DNA of 64,000 bases from Amaurobius ferox. Taxonomy: Eukaryota; Arthropoda; Arachnida; Araneae; Amaurobiidae. This document shows, piece by piece, positions 35,101-46,190 of this stretch. The stretch is from NCBI GenBank assembly GCA_951213105.1, contig OX578152.1, positions 97,749,068 through 97,813,067 on the forward strand. The letters run 5' to 3'. The position numbers and the translations under genes were made by a program. Positions within the stretch are counted from its first letter, which is position 1; each line of letters starts with the position of its first letter. Under the pieces are notes generated by a model. It did no database searches, was not told the DNA's origin, and worked only from the letters and a program-made list of their open reading frames with translations.

Positions 35101-36739
35101 CGCTTTGACGGTCCCGTCATGTAAATATTTCACAGGAAAAAATTACGTAAACAGAAACGTACCGTCTAGCAGACTGCATCTAATAAAAATATTTTTTTCT
35201 TTCAATAACTAAGAATGTGCAAGTGTTGCGAATGAGGTGGGGGGGAGAGGACTAATAGCGTAACAATTAGGGGGAGTGATAAGATTGAGGACAAGTTCAT
35301 TTTTGTGTAAAGGGAAGATTTTTAAATGCAGCAGTCTCCCAGACAGCAAGTTTCCGGTTAATGTTATTAATGAGAAAATAGAGCTTACCTTTGAATATTT
35401 TGAAACTTGCTAGTTCTAGATATTAACAAAATCCACTTTTTTTAGTTCTTCATTAACAGGAAATTTAAAGCTGCTAATTTTAGAACCATTTTTATAATAA
35501 AACAACCAGGAACGACATCAAGAACACACTTTTTTAGTTATTAAAATTCAATGAATTATAATAAAAACTAAATAATTTAAAAAGAATAATCAAAATATAA
35601 AAGTAAGCTGTAAATCTGCTACGAACAATATAATATTAAATATACTTCTTTATGAAAGTACTAAATAAGCTTTACATTTGAATATACAACAGAGCATGCC
35701 CTTTAGTCATGAAAAAGCCCACCAAGAAATCTAACTACTATGTTCAGGTTTTTCATATACGCTAAACAATAGAGGTAGGTCACTAGGATTTAGCTTAAAT
35801 ATATGCAACTACTGCTATTAATACTCCAAATTCCTTGGCAAACAAAGTAAGGAGCATATAGTACACTCCACATTCACAATTCCAACATAAACTGCAGATC
35901 AGACAAAATTAAATATTGATGGCAAAAAATTTCTAAATAATAAATAAATATAAGTGAAGCCTAATAAATAAACAAGCTAAACACTTTTTAGATAGAAAAT
36001 GTTTTGAGATAGCAATTCAATATTCACATACGCTATGAACATTAAATGAAAACAAATACAAAATATCACAGGGTTACCGACAGAAATTACGTAAAACAAT
36101 AACATATGCATAGAAAGACAGTCAAAGCTTTAATAAATGATAAAATACAAAAGTATAAAACACGATAAATTACAAAACTCTGCCCCTACATTTCCGTTAA
36201 CATATACTACGAACATTGAATGACGAGGCTTAACGTATGATGCAAGAAAAATGATAAAAACTGCAAAAATTACCAAAAAAATTTAATTTTTTTTTCGGCA
36301 GCGACTGTCAGAAACATTAACGAACACATAGTAAAACAGACATACCTGTAATGGCTATGAAATAATGATAAAATATCCAATGTTCTGGAGATACCCTATG
36401 TCGCTCATACGTTTAGCATTAGCAAGCACAATTTCCTAACACCCTTTCCGATGACGTAGAAGGTTTGGTTTATGACCCCTGTATGGCCTCTTTAGTTCAC
36501 GAAGGTGACGGGTTACCGCATTGTTTTTCAACTGCACAGCAACTGCATGGGACCAATCGCCAAAGATCGATGTCAGCGTCACCTGGCGGCCACCCAAGGT
36601 TCTGTACGCACCACCGATTGTGAGTACATGTCAGGGGGGTGCCACTCCGCTGCCACGAACATTATCTGTGACGTCAGATGGAGTCAACTTGCAGTAACGA
36701 CACAAAGTGCCACAAGATGGCGCGGCAATCGCCGCCTGA

Positions 36740-36780
36740 GGTTATATATACATCTCGCCTGAGAGTGCCGGCGAAATATT
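36740..36780 (+). promoter_or_regulatory. TATA-type promoter upstream of the THAP exon
   Basis: TATATATA at 36743-36750 lies in a locally GC-rich, CpG-containing block (36520-36780), about 240 bp upstream of the THAP ATG and just outside the copy B terminus at 36510. A start site near 36775 would be expected. The assignment is from motif and position only. Confidence 0.45.
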
Positions 36781-36983
36781 TTATTATTTCTCAAGCTGTT
36801 TTAATCTGATCGTTTGTTGCGGTTGTTGTTTCTTACGTATCTTTTTACGTAAACTTTGTTTTGTTTTAAATCAATCCAGTCTTTATTAAGGCTAACTTAT
36901 CCAGTCTTTATTAAGGCTATTATTTCTACTATCTAAAATCATCGGCTTATTCATTTTGTGAGTTTTGTCGAACAAATTTCGAT

Positions 36984-37355
36984 ATGCCGAACAATTGTGC
37001 AATTGCAACTTGCCACAATAATAGCAGTTTCACGAGTAAAACGATTTCTTATTATAGATTTCCTAAACAGCCTGAGATTAAAAAAGAATGGGTGCGTATT
37101 TGCAAACGCAAAGATCCAGATGTTTCACGTGTATGTTCAATGCATTTTGCTGAGTCTGATTACGTACGGAATTTAAAAGCAGAATTATTGGGATACGTTC
37201 CTGCCAAGAAATCCTTAAAGGTAGGTACTATTCCTACGCTAACTTTGAAGTGCTTTAATATATACATAGTTTTATTTAAGTATTTGTGCATACAAACTAA
37301 TATTGAATTATTTGAACATATACAACACCACATTGTAGGCTGGCAGCAAGGTTAA
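36984..37355 (+). CDS. THAP-domain protein, first coding exon
   Basis: The ATG at 36984 starts MPNNCAIATCHNNSSF, the opening of a THAP zinc-binding domain of the C2CH type. The first Cys pair is C-x4-C, and the second pair is in RVCSMHF (C-x2-H). FRFPKQPEIKKEW-like helix residues (YYRFPKQPEIKKEW) lie between. The domain closes with LKVGTIPTLTL, matching the conserved AVPT box. After about residue 88 the frame (CFNIYIVLFKYLC onwards, to 37355) looks like read-through into an intron. A strong donor-like AAG/GTAGGT occurs at 37221, but using it would cut the AVPT box. THAP domains bind DNA and occur in host regulators and in P-element transposases; which this is cannot be told without downstream exons. 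Confidence 0.7.
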   Translation: MPNNCAIATCHNNSSFTSKTISYYRFPKQPEIKKEWVRICKRKDPDVSRVCSMHFAESDYVRNLKAELLGYVPAKKSLKVGTIPTLTLKCFNIYIVLFKYLCIQTNIELFEHIQHHIVGWQQG

Positions 37356-37551
37356 TTTTCTATTCTAGATTTCTCAAGACATTTGAACAATGATATAATA
37401 AAATAGACTTTCTTGTTACTAGTTGATTAACTGATATAAAGTAGGATTATTTTAAATTTTCTACTTTGTTTTGGTTGATTTGCTGGTGTGAAATGTCTTA
37501 TGTATATCTGAAGATTGAAAATATAAAATTATATTCTGATGAAGATGCTTA

Positions 37552-37643
37552 ACCATAGTAAGAGTTACGGAGTGCAAAACCGTTCTTGCGAATGCTGTTA
37601 TATGTTCCAGGAGCCCGAAGCGGGTGACCACCACCATAGTAAG
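37552..37643. mobile_element. 70-bp GC-richer insertion between 11-bp direct repeats
   Basis: ACCATAGTAAG occurs at 37552-37562 and 37633-37643, bracketing 70 bp that contain CCCGAAGCGGG and ACGGAGTGCAAAACCG. Composition differs from the AT-rich surroundings. It has no visible terminal inverted repeats and is not related to the hairpin retroposons by sequence. It may be a short retroposed fragment or one unit of a tandem repeat. Confidence 0.45.
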
Positions 37644-37670
37644 TGAAAAATAAATGTAATGATATAATTT

Positions 37671-38400
37671 GCTTGCTCGTATATTTTTCATCATGAATCA
37701 ATATACTATAATACATTTAATTTATTATTCTGAAAGTATATCATAGTGAGTGTGTTAAGCGATTGGTTTCTATATTTTTATATGTTTACATTGCATTTCG
37801 ATTTGATATAAATTCTCTTTTTGATCTAAAAAAAACTAATAAAATCAAGTGTTTAGCAATAATATAAGTTCTTCACTATAAAAGCAACAATTAAATTGTT
37901 TACTAGTTAGGCATAAGTACATCCCCCCCCCGAAAAAAAAAGAAAGACAAAACTCTTAGTGTTAGCGTTTTATTTATTGTTTTGATTTAATCTCGCACAT
38001 TTTGTATTAATTAAATTTTATTACATTACATTTTATTAATTAAATTTTAGTACATTCAAAAAATGAAGGGGGGGGGGGTACGATTTAAGAAAATAAACAG
38101 GCGCTTGCTCGTATATTTTTCATCATGAATCAATATACTATAATACATTTAATTTATTATTCTGAAAGTATATCATAGTGTGTTTGTTAAACGATTAGTT
38201 TCTATATTTTTATATGTTTACATTGAATTTCGATTTGATATAAATTCTCTTTTTGATCTAAAAAACACTAATAAAATCAAGTGTTTAGCAATAATATAAG
38301 TTCTTCATTCACTATAAAAGCATAACTTAAATCGTTTACTAGTTCGGCATAAGTACATCCCCCCCCCCTCCCACTAAAAAGATATACAACTCTTAGCGTT
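37671..38400 (+). repeat. Two direct copies of a ~270-bp block, 432 bp apart
   Basis: GCTTGCTCGTATATTTTTCA begins both copies, at 37671 and 38103. They stay nearly identical through AAAATCAAGTGTTTAGCAAT to a C run and an AAGA-rich end (37922 and 38356). A G run near 38067 lies between them. No frame or element termini recognised; a local tandem duplication is the simplest explanation. Confidence 0.8.
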
Positions 38401-38819
38401 TTAATTATTTTTTTGATTTTCAATTATTACAGATAACATAATCGAAAATAACTTTATTTATATGCATTTAGAAAGAAATTACGCGATGTTTATTTGTGTA
38501 TAATGAAAATTTTAGAATGATTGCTTGTTTAGAAAACTTTCCGAACATATTTCTGTAAATTCGTGTATTTAAAACAAAGTTCATTAATAAAAAAAACATC
38601 GCCTCCTGTAATAACAATGACAGGTGTCAAAAAGCGAAACGAAACTTTCAGATGATTTACATTTTTCAGAAAGGGAAATACAGTTTTATTATGTATGTAC
38701 CCTTCCAAAAAACCCCAATACTGTATATTTAAGTTGTGTTCACGTAAAATTAATGTTATTTGAGTATTTATTTTATATTTTAAATTAAAAAAATGATTAA
38801 ATTAATTTTATTACCACCC

Positions 38820-39010
38820 TTTAACATTGGAGTAACCGGGCCGTTCCTGATTTTCGACTCCAAGTGACGTTGCGTCTTTACGTGCTCTCATTGGCTAGAG
38901 GTGAAGTGGCGCAACCTTATAGATATAATAACCTTGAGTACACGTTGCAACAGTGATTGCCATTAAAATTGGGCGCTGAATGATTGTAAATTTCTAAAAT
39001 CGTCAGTTAT
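38820..39010 (+). promoter_or_regulatory. Possible promoter region upstream of the first zinc-finger gene
   Basis: A GC-richer island in AT-rich sequence with GTGACGTTGCG (CRE-like), an inverted CCAAT (ATTGGCT at about 38890) and TATAGATATAATAA shortly after. It lies about 1.3 kb before the zinc-finger frame, consistent with a non-coding first exon and intron. Weak evidence: motif clustering only. Confidence 0.35.
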
Positions 39011-39043
39011 ATGCATGAAGACAAGATAGACTAATACTTTACA

Positions 39044-39130
39044 ACAAACATGAATGCCCCGGCCACACATTTTGTTGCCATAAACCTTTGGGTTGGCCGT
39101 GTGGTCTGGGCTTTCGACAAACATGAATGC
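39044..39130 (+). mobile_element. Miniature hairpin retroposon 2 with 14-bp target duplication
   Basis: A 59-bp insert (39058-39116) lies between perfect 14-bp repeats ACAAACATGAATGC at 39044-39057 and 39117-39130. It starts CCCGGCCACAC and near its end has GTGTGGTCTGGG followed by CTTTCG. The arms pair like those of the 8027 insert (CCC/GGG, a bulged T, then GGCC/GGTC). The next four pairs are ACAC/GTGT instead of GTCC/GGAC, a fully compensated change. A short CCTTTGGGTTGG block also resembles the SINE tail. Confidence 0.82.
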
Positions 39131-40168
39131 AGAGAAGACGAATTGCTAAATGTGACGTCAGATAAAATTTCCCATATTTATTAAATGCCCGGCTGACTGG
39201 ATGGCTTGGCGAATCAGAGGATGGATTTTTTCACGTTTCATGCACTTCTCAGCCTGTGGATATTGCGAGTCGTTCTTCTCTATGCAGATAATAAAACAAG
39301 TCATTTAACAATTCACGAAAACTTATCAAGACTCTGCGTCAGCACTCAGCAAATATATTGGTTTTCTTTGAAAATATCTGCATTTTGTTATATGGGGAAT
39401 TCGATGGGATATTCTTGTGATCCAATTTATCCTATTTTAATTCCTTGAGAAAGTACATGATCAACTTTCATTGCATTCTTGCTGTTACTGTTCTAAAGTT
39501 ACATAGTTTACAAAGCTTGATAATAATTATTAACCCTGTAGTTTTATGAACTGCATTTGGAAATTTACTCATTTTTTGGTGATTATCAGTAGATTAAGAT
39601 TTGTGTGGCTCCATTTTTATGAATGATCTTGAATTTGCTGTATAAGAAAAAAAAAAATCAGTAACTATGCACTGTACTGTCCTTTGCATTAATTGAATCC
39701 CACCAGGAATAACTTGTTAGGAACATGTGTGCTTAAGTTATCTGTTAAATTCCAAAGCTTATACTAAAGCAAGAATTTTAATCTGGACTTTTCATCAACA
39801 GAATTCTTCAGGATTTACTGTGTTCAGTAAAATTGTTTATATATTATAATTACGTATTCTATTTGAGTGTTGAAAGTTGATTGATCGGCATAGGATTATC
39901 TTCTCAGTAACATATATTTATAAGAGTGAATAGAGAAAAAAATGTTCATGTTGCCTTACATGTGTTGAAAAAGAGAAAGCAATTTGCATATTATTTTTTA
40001 ATACGTCTTGCGTACGAAATATGTCAAAAAAGATTTGTGTAAAAAAATTTATAATTTCAGCAAGATTTGCATGTTGTTAAGAAACTGAACATAATTTTTG
40101 TTAAAAATCACTAACTTTAATTAACATCTGTTTACACATTTTAAAGAGAAACTATTTGTATATAAAAT

Positions 40169-41071
40169 ATGTCAAAACTCCTTTGTGTGGAAAATAAATT
40201 TAGACCAACATTGTCACAAAGTGTGTCAACCATGTCTACATTTATTAGTCCTGAAAAATGTCTAGATCAACATTTGCTTACACATACTACTGACAAACCC
40301 TTTGTATGTGAAATATGTCAGAAATCATTTATTTGTAAAATAAGTTTAGATCAACATTTGCTTATACATACAGGTGAGAGACCATTTGTGTGTGAAATAT
40401 GTCAGAAATCATTTACTTTGAGAAAAAAATTAGATCGACATTTACTTACACATTCCAGTAAGAAACCATTTCAATGTGAAATATGTCAAAAATCATTTGC
40501 TGAGAAAAGCACTTTAAATCGACATTTGTGTACACATACTGGTGAAAAACCATTCGCCTGTGAAATATGTCATAAATCATTTACTGAGAGAAAAAATTAT
40601 GTTCAACATTTGCCTACACACACTGGTGAGAAACCATTTGCATGTGAAATATGTCAGAAATCATTTGCTTGGAAAAGAAATTTATATCACCATTTGCGTA
40701 CACATACTGGTGAAAAACCATTTGTATGTGAAATATGTCAGAAATCATTTACTGAGAAAAGAAATTTAAATCATCATTTTCTTACACATTCTAGTGAGAA
40801 ACCATTTGTATGTGAAATATGTCAGAAATCATTTAATTGGAAATTAAGTTTAGATCGACATTTACTTGCACATGCTGGTGAGAAACCATTTATATGCAAA
40901 ATATGTCAGAAATCATATACTTGGAAAATAAGTTTCGATCGACATTTACTTACACATACTGGTGAGAAACCCTTTGTATGTGAAATATGTCAGAAATCAT
41001 TTTCTCAGAAAACATATCGTGATCGACATTTACTTATACATACAGGCAAGAAAACTGAAATTTGCATGTGA
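40169..41071 (+). CDS. C2H2 zinc-finger protein, nine complete fingers, single exon
   Basis: The frame contains nine consecutive C-x2-C-x12-H-x3-H fingers at a strict 28-residue period with HTGEKPFVCEICQKSF linkers. They start about residue 47 and reach the C-terminus. A degenerate finger lies before them (CLDQHLLTHTTDKP). Such arrays bind DNA in the nucleus; the helix positions vary between fingers while the framework is almost constant, as in lineage-specific zinc-finger expansions. The first ATG lies inside a decayed finger read out of frame, so the true start may be elsewhere. The array once ran further: after GKKTEIC a one-base shift hides a tenth finger (FACERCQKTIAWKISSDEYL) and an eleventh, worn one up to about 41215. 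No other domain is present. Confidence 0.85.
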   Translation: MSKLLCVENKFRPTLSQSVSTMSTFISPEKCLDQHLLTHTTDKPFVCEICQKSFICKISLDQHLLIHTGERPFVCEICQKSFTLRKKLDRHLLTHSSKKPFQCEICQKSFAEKSTLNRHLCTHTGEKPFACEICHKSFTERKNYVQHLPTHTGEKPFACEICQKSFAWKRNLYHHLRTHTGEKPFVCEICQKSFTEKRNLNHHFLTHSSEKPFVCEICQKSFNWKLSLDRHLLAHAGEKPFICKICQKSYTWKISFDRHLLTHTGEKPFVCEICQKSFSQKTYRDRHLLIHTGKKTEICM

Positions 41072-41215
41072 AAGATGTCAGAAAACAATTGCTTGGAAAA
41101 TAAGTTCAGATGAATATTTACTTACACATCTTAGAGAGAAACATTTAAATGCAAATATATCAAAAATCATTTTTTTTGAAAGAAAGCTTAGATCAGCATT
41201 TTTATTTTTTATAAG
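41072..41215 (+). pseudogene. Frameshifted, decaying extra fingers after the zinc-finger frame
   Basis: In the next frame, KFACERCQKTIAWKISSDEY keeps the Cys pair, but the first His is replaced by Tyr. The finger that follows has lost its Cys residues. The phase change lies at about 41050-41058, after the GKK of finger nine. Confidence 0.7.
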
Positions 41216-43440
41216 ATGAAGCGAAAAGAATCTTTTATCTGAAATTCAATTTGCCTGGGGGTGCAAAAGTTGTATATCAATATAAGATATCTATAAAATT
41301 TCTTTTTTGTAGATGAATGTTTTGATTAGCTGATAGTTAATTAAAATTTCAGGATAGAAAATGTTAAGAATTTTTAAAAAGTACTTAAATAATTTTGGCA
41401 GGGACCATGGCAACTTGCATTAGTATTAAGTATCTCTTCACAAAATTTAAAGATTTAATATTTTGATTTTGAATTGTAGCAAGCGGTTTGAAACTTCATA
41501 AAAAATGAAAAGTTTGGGTCTCTCATATGCATATTAAAATATCTCATTGAATTAATTATCTCATTGAATTTATTAAAATATCAGCATCTGAAATTAACAT
41601 TTATTAGTTGTATTTTGCACATATATATTTCGGTTTGAAGATGGAGATTTTGACCCAGTTGTTCTTTTTGATGCCTAACTGTTTTGCTTGTATAATGCAA
41701 ATCCTGAATGATCAACCGTTTATTATTTCATCTAACAATCTAATCAATGTACAATATAGAATGTATGTGCTTATTGTTAAAAATTATTACTTATTGATGA
41801 AAAATGTAGTCTTATTTTTTGTTTACAACATAGTTTACAACACTTATAGGGATCTATTTACTAAGAAACTAAAAATTGCTGCACAAAATATATCCTGCAT
41901 AGCTGTTCAATGTTTTTGATTAATAATTAAAAATTGTAACCAGTTTTTCAAAAGTAAATGAACAGAAAATTTACAAGAAGGGTTTCAACCATAAAAAAAA
42001 AAATGTATTGTCATTCATTGTACTTTAACCAATTAATGTATGAATAATTTTCAAATGGGACTATAATAAGAAAATTAAGTTTATTCATTTTAAAATGTTT
42101 TATATATTCAAAGCAGTCATATAGACAAGTGTTTGCTGATTTGTTTTTAAATTATATCTACTCTTTGATATGTTAAAATTTTAAATCTGAGAAAAGGAAA
42201 TGAAAGAAGTGCAATTACAATTTTCAAGTGAAAATTAAAAAGCCTCAGAAAAATAATGAAAAATTCCTTGTGCCTATGTAAATTGAAGTATACTACAATC
42301 TCTGAACAAAATTTAAAATCTCCATCTTTTCTTTTGATAATGAGCCCAAGGAAATTATTGATGCTGGCATCATCAATAGAGGAAAAAGGTGGCAAGCAAT
42401 TCATCAGCCCTTCACACAAAGAACAGGTTTTGCTGACTGTGAGTATGCCTAGCACCATCAAGATGAAAAATGGAAAAAATTAAAGTTTCTTCTTGAAGAA
42501 GGGATAAACATTCTTTGTTTGGCTGTGAACTTGTGTGACTTTCATTAGAGTCTTTTGTAAGGTATATTTGAGTTCTCATGCAAGTTGGTATCAAATCATT
42601 AATCATAAGTGTCTGTGTTGTGCATTTCATATAAAGTACTTATTTAAACATTTTAAAATATGACTTTGACTTCTTTGAGCTATGTCGAAGGCCTAGTTAT
42701 ATGCATTTTGCACTTTATGTAATTATAACATTTTGATAAAGTATACAAAGTGATTATTATGCAAAGTTGTTGAAATGTATTTCACATTTTGATGATTCTA
42801 AATTTGCAACCAATTATATGAATTTTGGCTATGTTCAATGCCTCATCAGGATATTTTGTGCATTTTTTTTTTAACATAACTTTTAAAGTTTTTGTAAAAA
42901 TTTACTTTAAATCTTAAACATAACTTATTTTTTGCTCTTTGTTGGCTTGACTGATTTTGATCAGTATTTTAAGGTTTCTTTGTGTAAATTTGAACTAATT
43001 AATCATATATGCTGTTTCTTTTTTATGTGTTAGCATTAGAAGTTAATAATAAAAGTCACTGATTCGTAGAACCAGTGATTCTTATTATACAAGAAGTCTT
43101 ATTGCACAAGAAAACACAGGTCCATAGCCATTATGATTGGTGAACATGTCATTATTATGAATATGTCAGCAATGTACATCGAATAAACCCAATAATATTC
43201 ACATGCAAATTTGACTTGCCTTCAAAAATGTATACTACAAATTATCCTAAATAATTATCAAAGTATCTATGAATAGTAGCAAAATTGAGTAGATTTCCAA
43301 ATATTTTCCCAATGTATCTTTTCTGTCGAAATTTTAAGTATTCAGGATCACCTTTTCAGTCATTTTTTAAAATGCAGATTGGATTTATTAGATTGTTGAC
43401 AATATTGGTTTCAAAATTTGCTAAAGAATTGCACCTTAAA
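41216..43440. other. AT-rich non-coding stretch
   Basis: Probably the 3' flank of the zinc-finger gene. Several chance frames occur here but none has a recognised domain, splice context or coding-like composition. Confidence 0.5.
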
Positions 43441-43791
43441 AGTCATTAAATATTTTTAATTTGCCCTAAAATACTCTTGTCAATAGGTATAGATAATAAA
43501 ATATGTCTTAGTATTTTTGAAAAAAAGCTGTAAAATTCCCAATTTTTGAAAAAAAAAAAAAAAAAAGCACTAAAATTTCAATTTTTGATTTGAAAGTGTG
43601 CTAAAATTTACAATTTTTTCCTATAATTCGTGATTCTGTAAAAAAAAGATATAAAATTAGCAATTTTTCTGAAAGAATGCTAAAATTCACAATTTTTATC
43701 GAAGAGTGATAAAATTCATGATTTTCATGAAAAAGCACTGTAATTAGCTATTTTTTTTTAAAAAAACATAAAAATTCATGAATTTATTTAA

Positions 43792-45768
43792 CCCATTAAA
43801 GGCCGCTATTAAATTTACGTGACTCAGAAACATTTTGGTGACTAAAAACACGGGATTATACACTAATTAACATAAAACAATTGAAAAATTAAATATTTTT
43901 TAAAAACAGATTTTTATGGTATGTTCCTAAAATGGGAGTAATGGTGCTTTACCGTATCATTGCATGTGTTCCCAAGATGGAAGCAATGGCCTTTTACGAT
44001 ATCATATCAAGTGTTCGTAAAATGGGAGAAATGAAGTTTTGACCATTGCTCTCATTTAGTAAAATTAGTAATGGTCATAATTAAATGTAATATATGTGTT
44101 CAGTAACATAGCCAGAAAAAAAATAAGGGGGAGGGGCATAATGTTAAATTTCTTTTAGGGTCAGGGTTTTTCTTTTGTTATTGATGCCTATTCAATAACA
44201 TACAGGACCAAAATTTTGGTCTATCCCTTGCCTACGTCCCAGTATGTGTTATTTGTTTTGCAAATACTATGAACAATTTGATAAACATAATAAGTAGCAG
44301 TTGAACACTTTAATTACTGAAATACAGTAACTGTACATTACATAAAATTAGCATATTTGATATATCAAAAAATATCCCAGAAAAATATCTGTTATCGGGT
44401 ATGGTATGCAACTGAACATGCTTTATGAAGCATAACAAAGCATTTGTTGCAATGCAATTGTGTGTTTTTGTCACACATTTTACAACGTGATTGCTTGTTG
44501 TAATTTTCAATTATTTGGTTTATGCCATCAAAACGTACGTTAGTGTTAGTTGGGTAACTCGGACCAGAATAATTTATCACAACACACTTGGCACTGTGCA
44601 ACAATGCAATTGTTACATCTCTCAGGAAATCTGAGACATTTGTCCAGTCAGTTCCCTATGGAGCCATATTCAAAGCATTACTGAAAAATGGCCACCACCA
44701 CTTTTTCCCTCTTATTCTCAGACGATAGTTGCTCAAACACCTGTCCAAAAGATCTACGCCTCCCATATAGCTGTTATATGAACGAATTACATGAGGCTGT
44801 TTAATATCGATTTTTCTTCTTTCTGTTCAGCTCCATCTTTTATCTTTAGCAGCTGGATCTACAGTTTCAAAATTAGACGCTATGTTTTAAACTTTATTGT
44901 CTCTCCACTTTACAACAACTAAATTATTAGTGGTACACACATCATGACTTTCCCGAGGTTCTTTCGACATTTGTTTTACGTCTTTGATTGGACAGTGTTG
45001 TAAACTGTTTCCCCTGAGTGTGCCTGTAGCTTTGAATCCTTTGTTCTGTATCTCTTCTAAAAGAGAGAAAGAATTATCGAAGTATAATTCATAACAGTAG
45101 GGATTTTCAACACATTTTATCAGATCTAATACTATACGAGTTCCAAGGGGCTGCTATAATTCCTGGATCAACATCTTCATCTTCTAATTCTTCTAAATAT
45201 TGCACTGCTTCCGATATAGCAAGACATTTTTTTTCTCATATTTAGTTGTTAAATAATTCAATCACAGTTCGAAAAGTGGCTGTAGCACAACAAAGAGACT
45301 GGGAGTAGAATGGAAGATTCTAGACCTCTTGCATTTGCTAATAATGCTTGATTAGTGCTGCATCTATTTTTGGTAGTGTAAAGTGCCAATGCTCCCATTT
45401 TGGGAACACATAATAAAATCGGCAGAAAATCACAAAAAAAAAAAAAAATTCAAAAATTTGATTCCTAACTGAAAATATAGAACCATTTCTCGGCTTTCGG
45501 AATATAACACTTTTCAAGTTTCAGGGGATTTTTTTTCTGGGTATTTTCACAGGAAATTTATAATATTATGGAAATCTGAATTTCGTAAATATTTGAGTTT
45601 AAATTTCAAAAAGAAATATTAAAATTTAAGAAATTCAAAAGTTATCAGAGATTTGGGCTAGACTATGGATAATATTTGTGGAGAAAAATTTCTTATTTGT
45701 AATTTTGGGGTTGCCAGAAAAAATATTTTATGGATGTTCCCAATATGGGAGCAATGGCACTTAATGGG
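43792..45768 (-). mobile_element. piggyBac element with TTAA target duplication, 1977 bp
   Basis: TTAA lies on both sides (43788-43791 and 45769-45772). The ends are inverted repeats: the left begins CCCATTAAAGGCC, the right read inward CCCATTAAGTGCC. Subterminal repeats of the type TGTTCC-(C/T)-AAAATGGGAG-(C/T)-AATGG occur three times near the left end (about 43922, 43970, 44013) and in both orientations near the right end (about 45388 and 45735). Intact piggyBac elements are about 2.4 kb, so this copy is internally deleted. It is unrelated in sequence to copies A to C. Confidence 0.92.
44395..45235 (-). pseudogene. piggyBac transposase, internally deleted, with C-terminal Cys-rich domain
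   Basis: Minus-strand reading shows an acidic N-terminal piece (EAVQYLEELEDEDVDPGI) fused by deletion to PLGTRIVLDLIKCVENPYCY and LYFDNSFSLLEEIQNKGFKA. TGTLRGNSLQHCPIKDVKQM, VVKWRDNKV, IKQPHVIRSYNSYMGGVDLL (third catalytic Asp) and RLRIRGKKWWWPFF follow. The C-terminus is the family's Cys-rich finger (RCKMCDKNTQLHCNKC, then ACSVAYHTR). The first catalytic block is missing, and stops and shifts occur (for example after DNKV and after DKRWS). Related to the PGBD type rather than to the A/B copies. Confidence 0.85.
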
Positions 45769-46190
45769 TTAAAAGAGCTAAAATTTGTGATATTATTTAA
45801 GACTCTTAAAATTAACGATATTACCTAAAAGCATTAAAATTTGAGATTTTCTTTAACAGTGATAAAGTGTGAAATTTCAATTAAAAGGCTGAAAATTATC
45901 AATTTTGTCTAATAGTATGAAAATTTGAGATTTTCTTTAAAAACACTAAAATTTCAGATTCTATTTTAATCACAAACTTTGAGCCCTAGAATTAGTAGTT
46001 TTGTTTAAAAGTGCTAAAATTTGAATTTTTTTTTTAAATGCTAAAATTTGAAAATTTTTTAATGTGATAAAATTTATAATCTTATTTAAAAGTGCTAAAA
46101 TTTGTAATTTCATTTAAAACTGATAAAAGTTGCAATTTTCATGAAGAAGCACTTAAATTTGTGATTTTAATTAAAAGTTCTAATATTTAT

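Larger units (their letters stand above)
29335..36510 (-). mobile_element. piggyBac-like element, copy B, with a LINE inserted
   Basis: Bounded by 20-bp inverted ends agreeing at 18 positions: CGTCACCTTCGAGATCTAAA at 29335-29354 and, read inward from 36510, CGTCACCTTCGTGAACTAAA. On the minus strand it holds the same 5' region, intron, broken transposase (35100-34130), opposite-strand frame (33453-33785) and part of the repeat tail as copy A. Inside the tail sits a Jockey LINE (29828-32932). Without it the element is about 4.1 kb. Relative to A it has an internal transposase deletion. No TTAA flanks the ends, unlike classical piggyBac. Confidence 0.75.
43440..46190. repeat. Decayed ~30-bp minisatellite, split by a piggyBac element
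   Basis: On both sides of the element (43500-43787 and 45773-46185) the motif AAAGTGCTAAAATTTG, followed by TGATTTT or CAATTTT, repeats at about 25-35 bp with many variants. Examples are GAATGCTAAAATTCACAATT on the left and AAGTGCTAAAATTTGTAATT on the right. The two halves were one array before the insertion. Confidence 0.72.

Noticed and set aside
37221..37226. AAG/GTAGGT as the donor ending the THAP exon
   Set aside because: Using it would remove the GTIPTL box that completes the THAP domain; kept as a possibility only.
40169..41071. Regular 84-bp direct repeats that could suggest a CRISPR or satellite array
   Set aside because: The period is exactly one C2H2 finger (28 codons) and the Cys/His residues are conserved, so it is coding.
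41608..41919. 103-codon plus-strand frame
   Set aside because: Hydrophobic, AT-driven composition, no domain, no splice or promoter context.
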